Below are positions 62,487-64,000 of a stretch of 64,000 nucleotides of DNA, piece by piece. Below the pieces are notes generated by a model, which made no database searches, was not told where the DNA came from, and saw only the letters and a program-made list of their open reading frames with translations. Each line of letters starts with the position of its first letter. Positions within the stretch are counted from its first letter, which is position 1. The stretch spans positions 682,001-746,000 of the forward strand of contig JAZAYU010000182.1 in NCBI GenBank assembly GCA_038501625.1, written 5' to 3'. The DNA is from Corbicula japonica. Taxonomy: Eukaryota > Mollusca > Bivalvia > Venerida > Cyrenidae. Position numbers and translations under genes: made by a program.

Positions 62487-62815
62487 GTGTGCGAACACAG
62501 GTGGCGACAAGTGTACAACATGGTGGCCTTCAGAAATGTTGCTTACGGAACTAGTTAATAACTGGCAGTCGTTTGGAGACCAACAGATAGCGTTCTCCAG
62601 AGGAAACAAAGCTTTTATCGCCATTGTTGGTGACGGTAGCACCATGAACCAAAATGTTAACACCGGTCTGCCTTCCGGTGATTATTGCGATGTCATATCC
62701 GGAAATTACGAAAATGGCCTCTGCACCGGAAATACGGTACATGTTGACGGCAGCGGACATGCGCGTATCCATATAAACGGTAATTCAGATGACCCAGTTG
62801 TGGCGATCCATATAG
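62487..62815 (+). pseudogene. Amylase exon with frameshift
   Basis: It begins in phase 0 as [23 protein letters not shown], then TAA at 62556-62558. From about 62554 another frame continues [42 protein letters not shown] to DPVVAIHI. Length 329 is two short of the expected phase, so a two-base deletion near 62550-62554 explains it best. Donor GTAAGA at 62816 links to the last exon in phase 1. Confidence 0.85.
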
Positions 62816-63197
62816 GTAAGAAAGATACACAATGGAATCTAAGAAACACTGCCCTGTTCCAAGCGCACGTTTACTAACTTCATAATTATGGTTATAAGTC
62901 ATACAACTGCTTCTACTAGTAATAAGTTTTTTTTTTGAGAGATGACATATTTTGCATAGGCATTCTTCCATATTGTCCTCTAATAACAAGTACAAGCGGT
63001 TACAAATTAATCAAAATAATTAAATTATTCTTATTTGTAAGAAAAAAAAATGATCAAGCAAAAACAAAATGAATAATGTTGTGATAAGTTGTAATGGCAC
63101 CATCAAAGTTAATTACTAAGTAAGACACACTTCTTAATTAAATGAAAAATCAGTTTTTACTAAAGTTCTATACATGTAATTGAACAATGTTCTGTTT

Positions 63198-63325
<128 letters not shown>

Positions 63326-63385
63326 GATATCAAGCATCGTGTATTGGTGATTGACGGAATGCAACATGTTGCTTTCTGTCTTCAG

Positions 63386-63423
63386 GTGCCAAGATAGGTA
63401 GCCCAAAAAAAGTGACCACATAA
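63386..63423 (+). CDS. Amylase terminal exon
   Basis: Acceptor CTGTCTTCAG, phase 1. With the split Gly codon it reads [16 protein letters not shown] and TAA. AIHxGAK is the usual animal amylase C-terminus, which favours this splice over reading on from 62815 to the TAA at 62875. Confidence 0.78.
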
Positions 63424-63459
63424 CTGTTGAACTTACTTTATGTCATGTTAAACTTTGCT

Positions 63460-63465
63460 AATAAA
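63460..63465 (+). terminator. Polyadenylation signal AATAAA of the amylase locus
   Basis: AATAAA 37 bases after the stop codon, in T-rich surroundings. Confidence 0.55.
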
Positions 63466-64000
63466 ACTAGAAATCTCTATGAGTTCTTTTTTCATTGACA
63501 CTCTTTAAGAAATACTTTGATTTATACATTGAGGGCCGATTGCATTTGGTTTACAGTAAAACTTCGAAACCTCGAATACACGGGGGTGGGGTGGGGAGGG
63601 GTGTTAATTTTAAGGAAATTGTTCCTCATTTATTCCACACCTTAAAACGTATAAATTAACAATGTCTGCCTTATTTCGTTGTCAACAGTTTAAATATGCA
63701 ATGTGTGGCTTGATAAAGCTTACCGTTATGGTGCCAGGCTGCTAACTTCACGAACGTCGTATGCAATAGCTGTATGAGTAGTACGGAATTATGCTTGCAT
63801 AAATCTGGGTCTATTAATAAAAATGTAACATTTAATAAATAAAATAAAAGACCCTGAAAATATTCATGAAATTCACGACTTTTCCCTTAAAAACATTTCA
63901 CCTCGTGCGCACTGAAAAAGATCTTCACTTCCTATATAATAATTTCCGCCAACGTTTTTTTTTTTAAAACTAAACTCTATATGTATTTTTGTGGAACAAC
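63466..64000. other. AT-rich sequence, no gene seen
   Basis: No exon, RNA gene or repeat recognised apart from a short G-rich run near 63582-63602. Confidence 0.5.

Noticed and set aside
62816..62877. Amylase ending at the TAA at 62875
   Set aside because: A GTAAGA donor at 62816 and an exon at 63386 restore the usual AIHxGAK C-terminus; the read-through tail is not amylase-like.

Overview
This window is eukaryotic and animal. Its genes are split by many short, AT-rich GT-AG introns. It holds Penelope-type retroelements, tRNA-derived SINE-like sequences, trinucleotide arrays, short TTAGGG tracts and an animal-type alpha-amylase. The mix of repeats, including a tandem-core element and an RT family I associate with bivalve genomes, suggests a mollusc and probably a bivalve. 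That placement rests on pattern memory and was not searched.

Layout. 1-2570: the 3' part of a Penelope-like element (RT plus GIY-YIG), an ATC-rich array and a hammerhead-like tail. 4103-48103: one large + strand gene that I reconstruct as 45 exons. It has a signal peptide, an N-terminal cysteine-containing ectodomain in exons 2-8 (including a 15-base microexon), 35 consecutive single-exon CCP/Sushi modules, one transmembrane helix and a 208-residue cytoplasmic tail. Nearly every CCP exon is phase 1-1 and GT-AG, so modules can be added, lost or skipped without breaking the frame. The modules follow a three-module register (long, short, long) that is most obvious in CCP14-22, so much of the array probably grew by duplication of three-exon blocks. 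Two modules carry disabling changes (a stop codon in CCP23, a frameshift in CCP35) and one (CCP31) has lost exactly one disulphide pair. The introns hold SINE-like sequences, palindromic MITEs, minisatellites and a 3.1-kb inverted-repeat element with a tandem core.

48104-58870 is repeat-rich and separates the two genes. It holds three short interstitial telomere-like tracts, 84-bp and 143-bp tandem repeats, a zinc-finger/tyrosine-recombinase ORF (Crypton-like) with one internal stop and a partial inverted copy of itself, a Penelope-like RT fragment, and a GC-rich satellite of 474-bp units arranged as a 1,422-bp higher-order repeat. A related satellite lies in the opposite orientation at 50531-51060.

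58875-63423: a + strand alpha-amylase (GH13) whose N-terminal exons are missing where the satellite begins. Its catalytic exon is intact, but it has an in-frame stop, a probable upstream indel and a frameshift near the C-terminus, so I call it a recent pseudogene unless the lesions are assembly errors. 63424-64000 is AT-rich sequence in which I see no gene.

The two genes have no evident functional link. The CCP protein looks like a cell-surface receptor or adhesion/complement-like protein; amylase is a secreted digestive enzyme.
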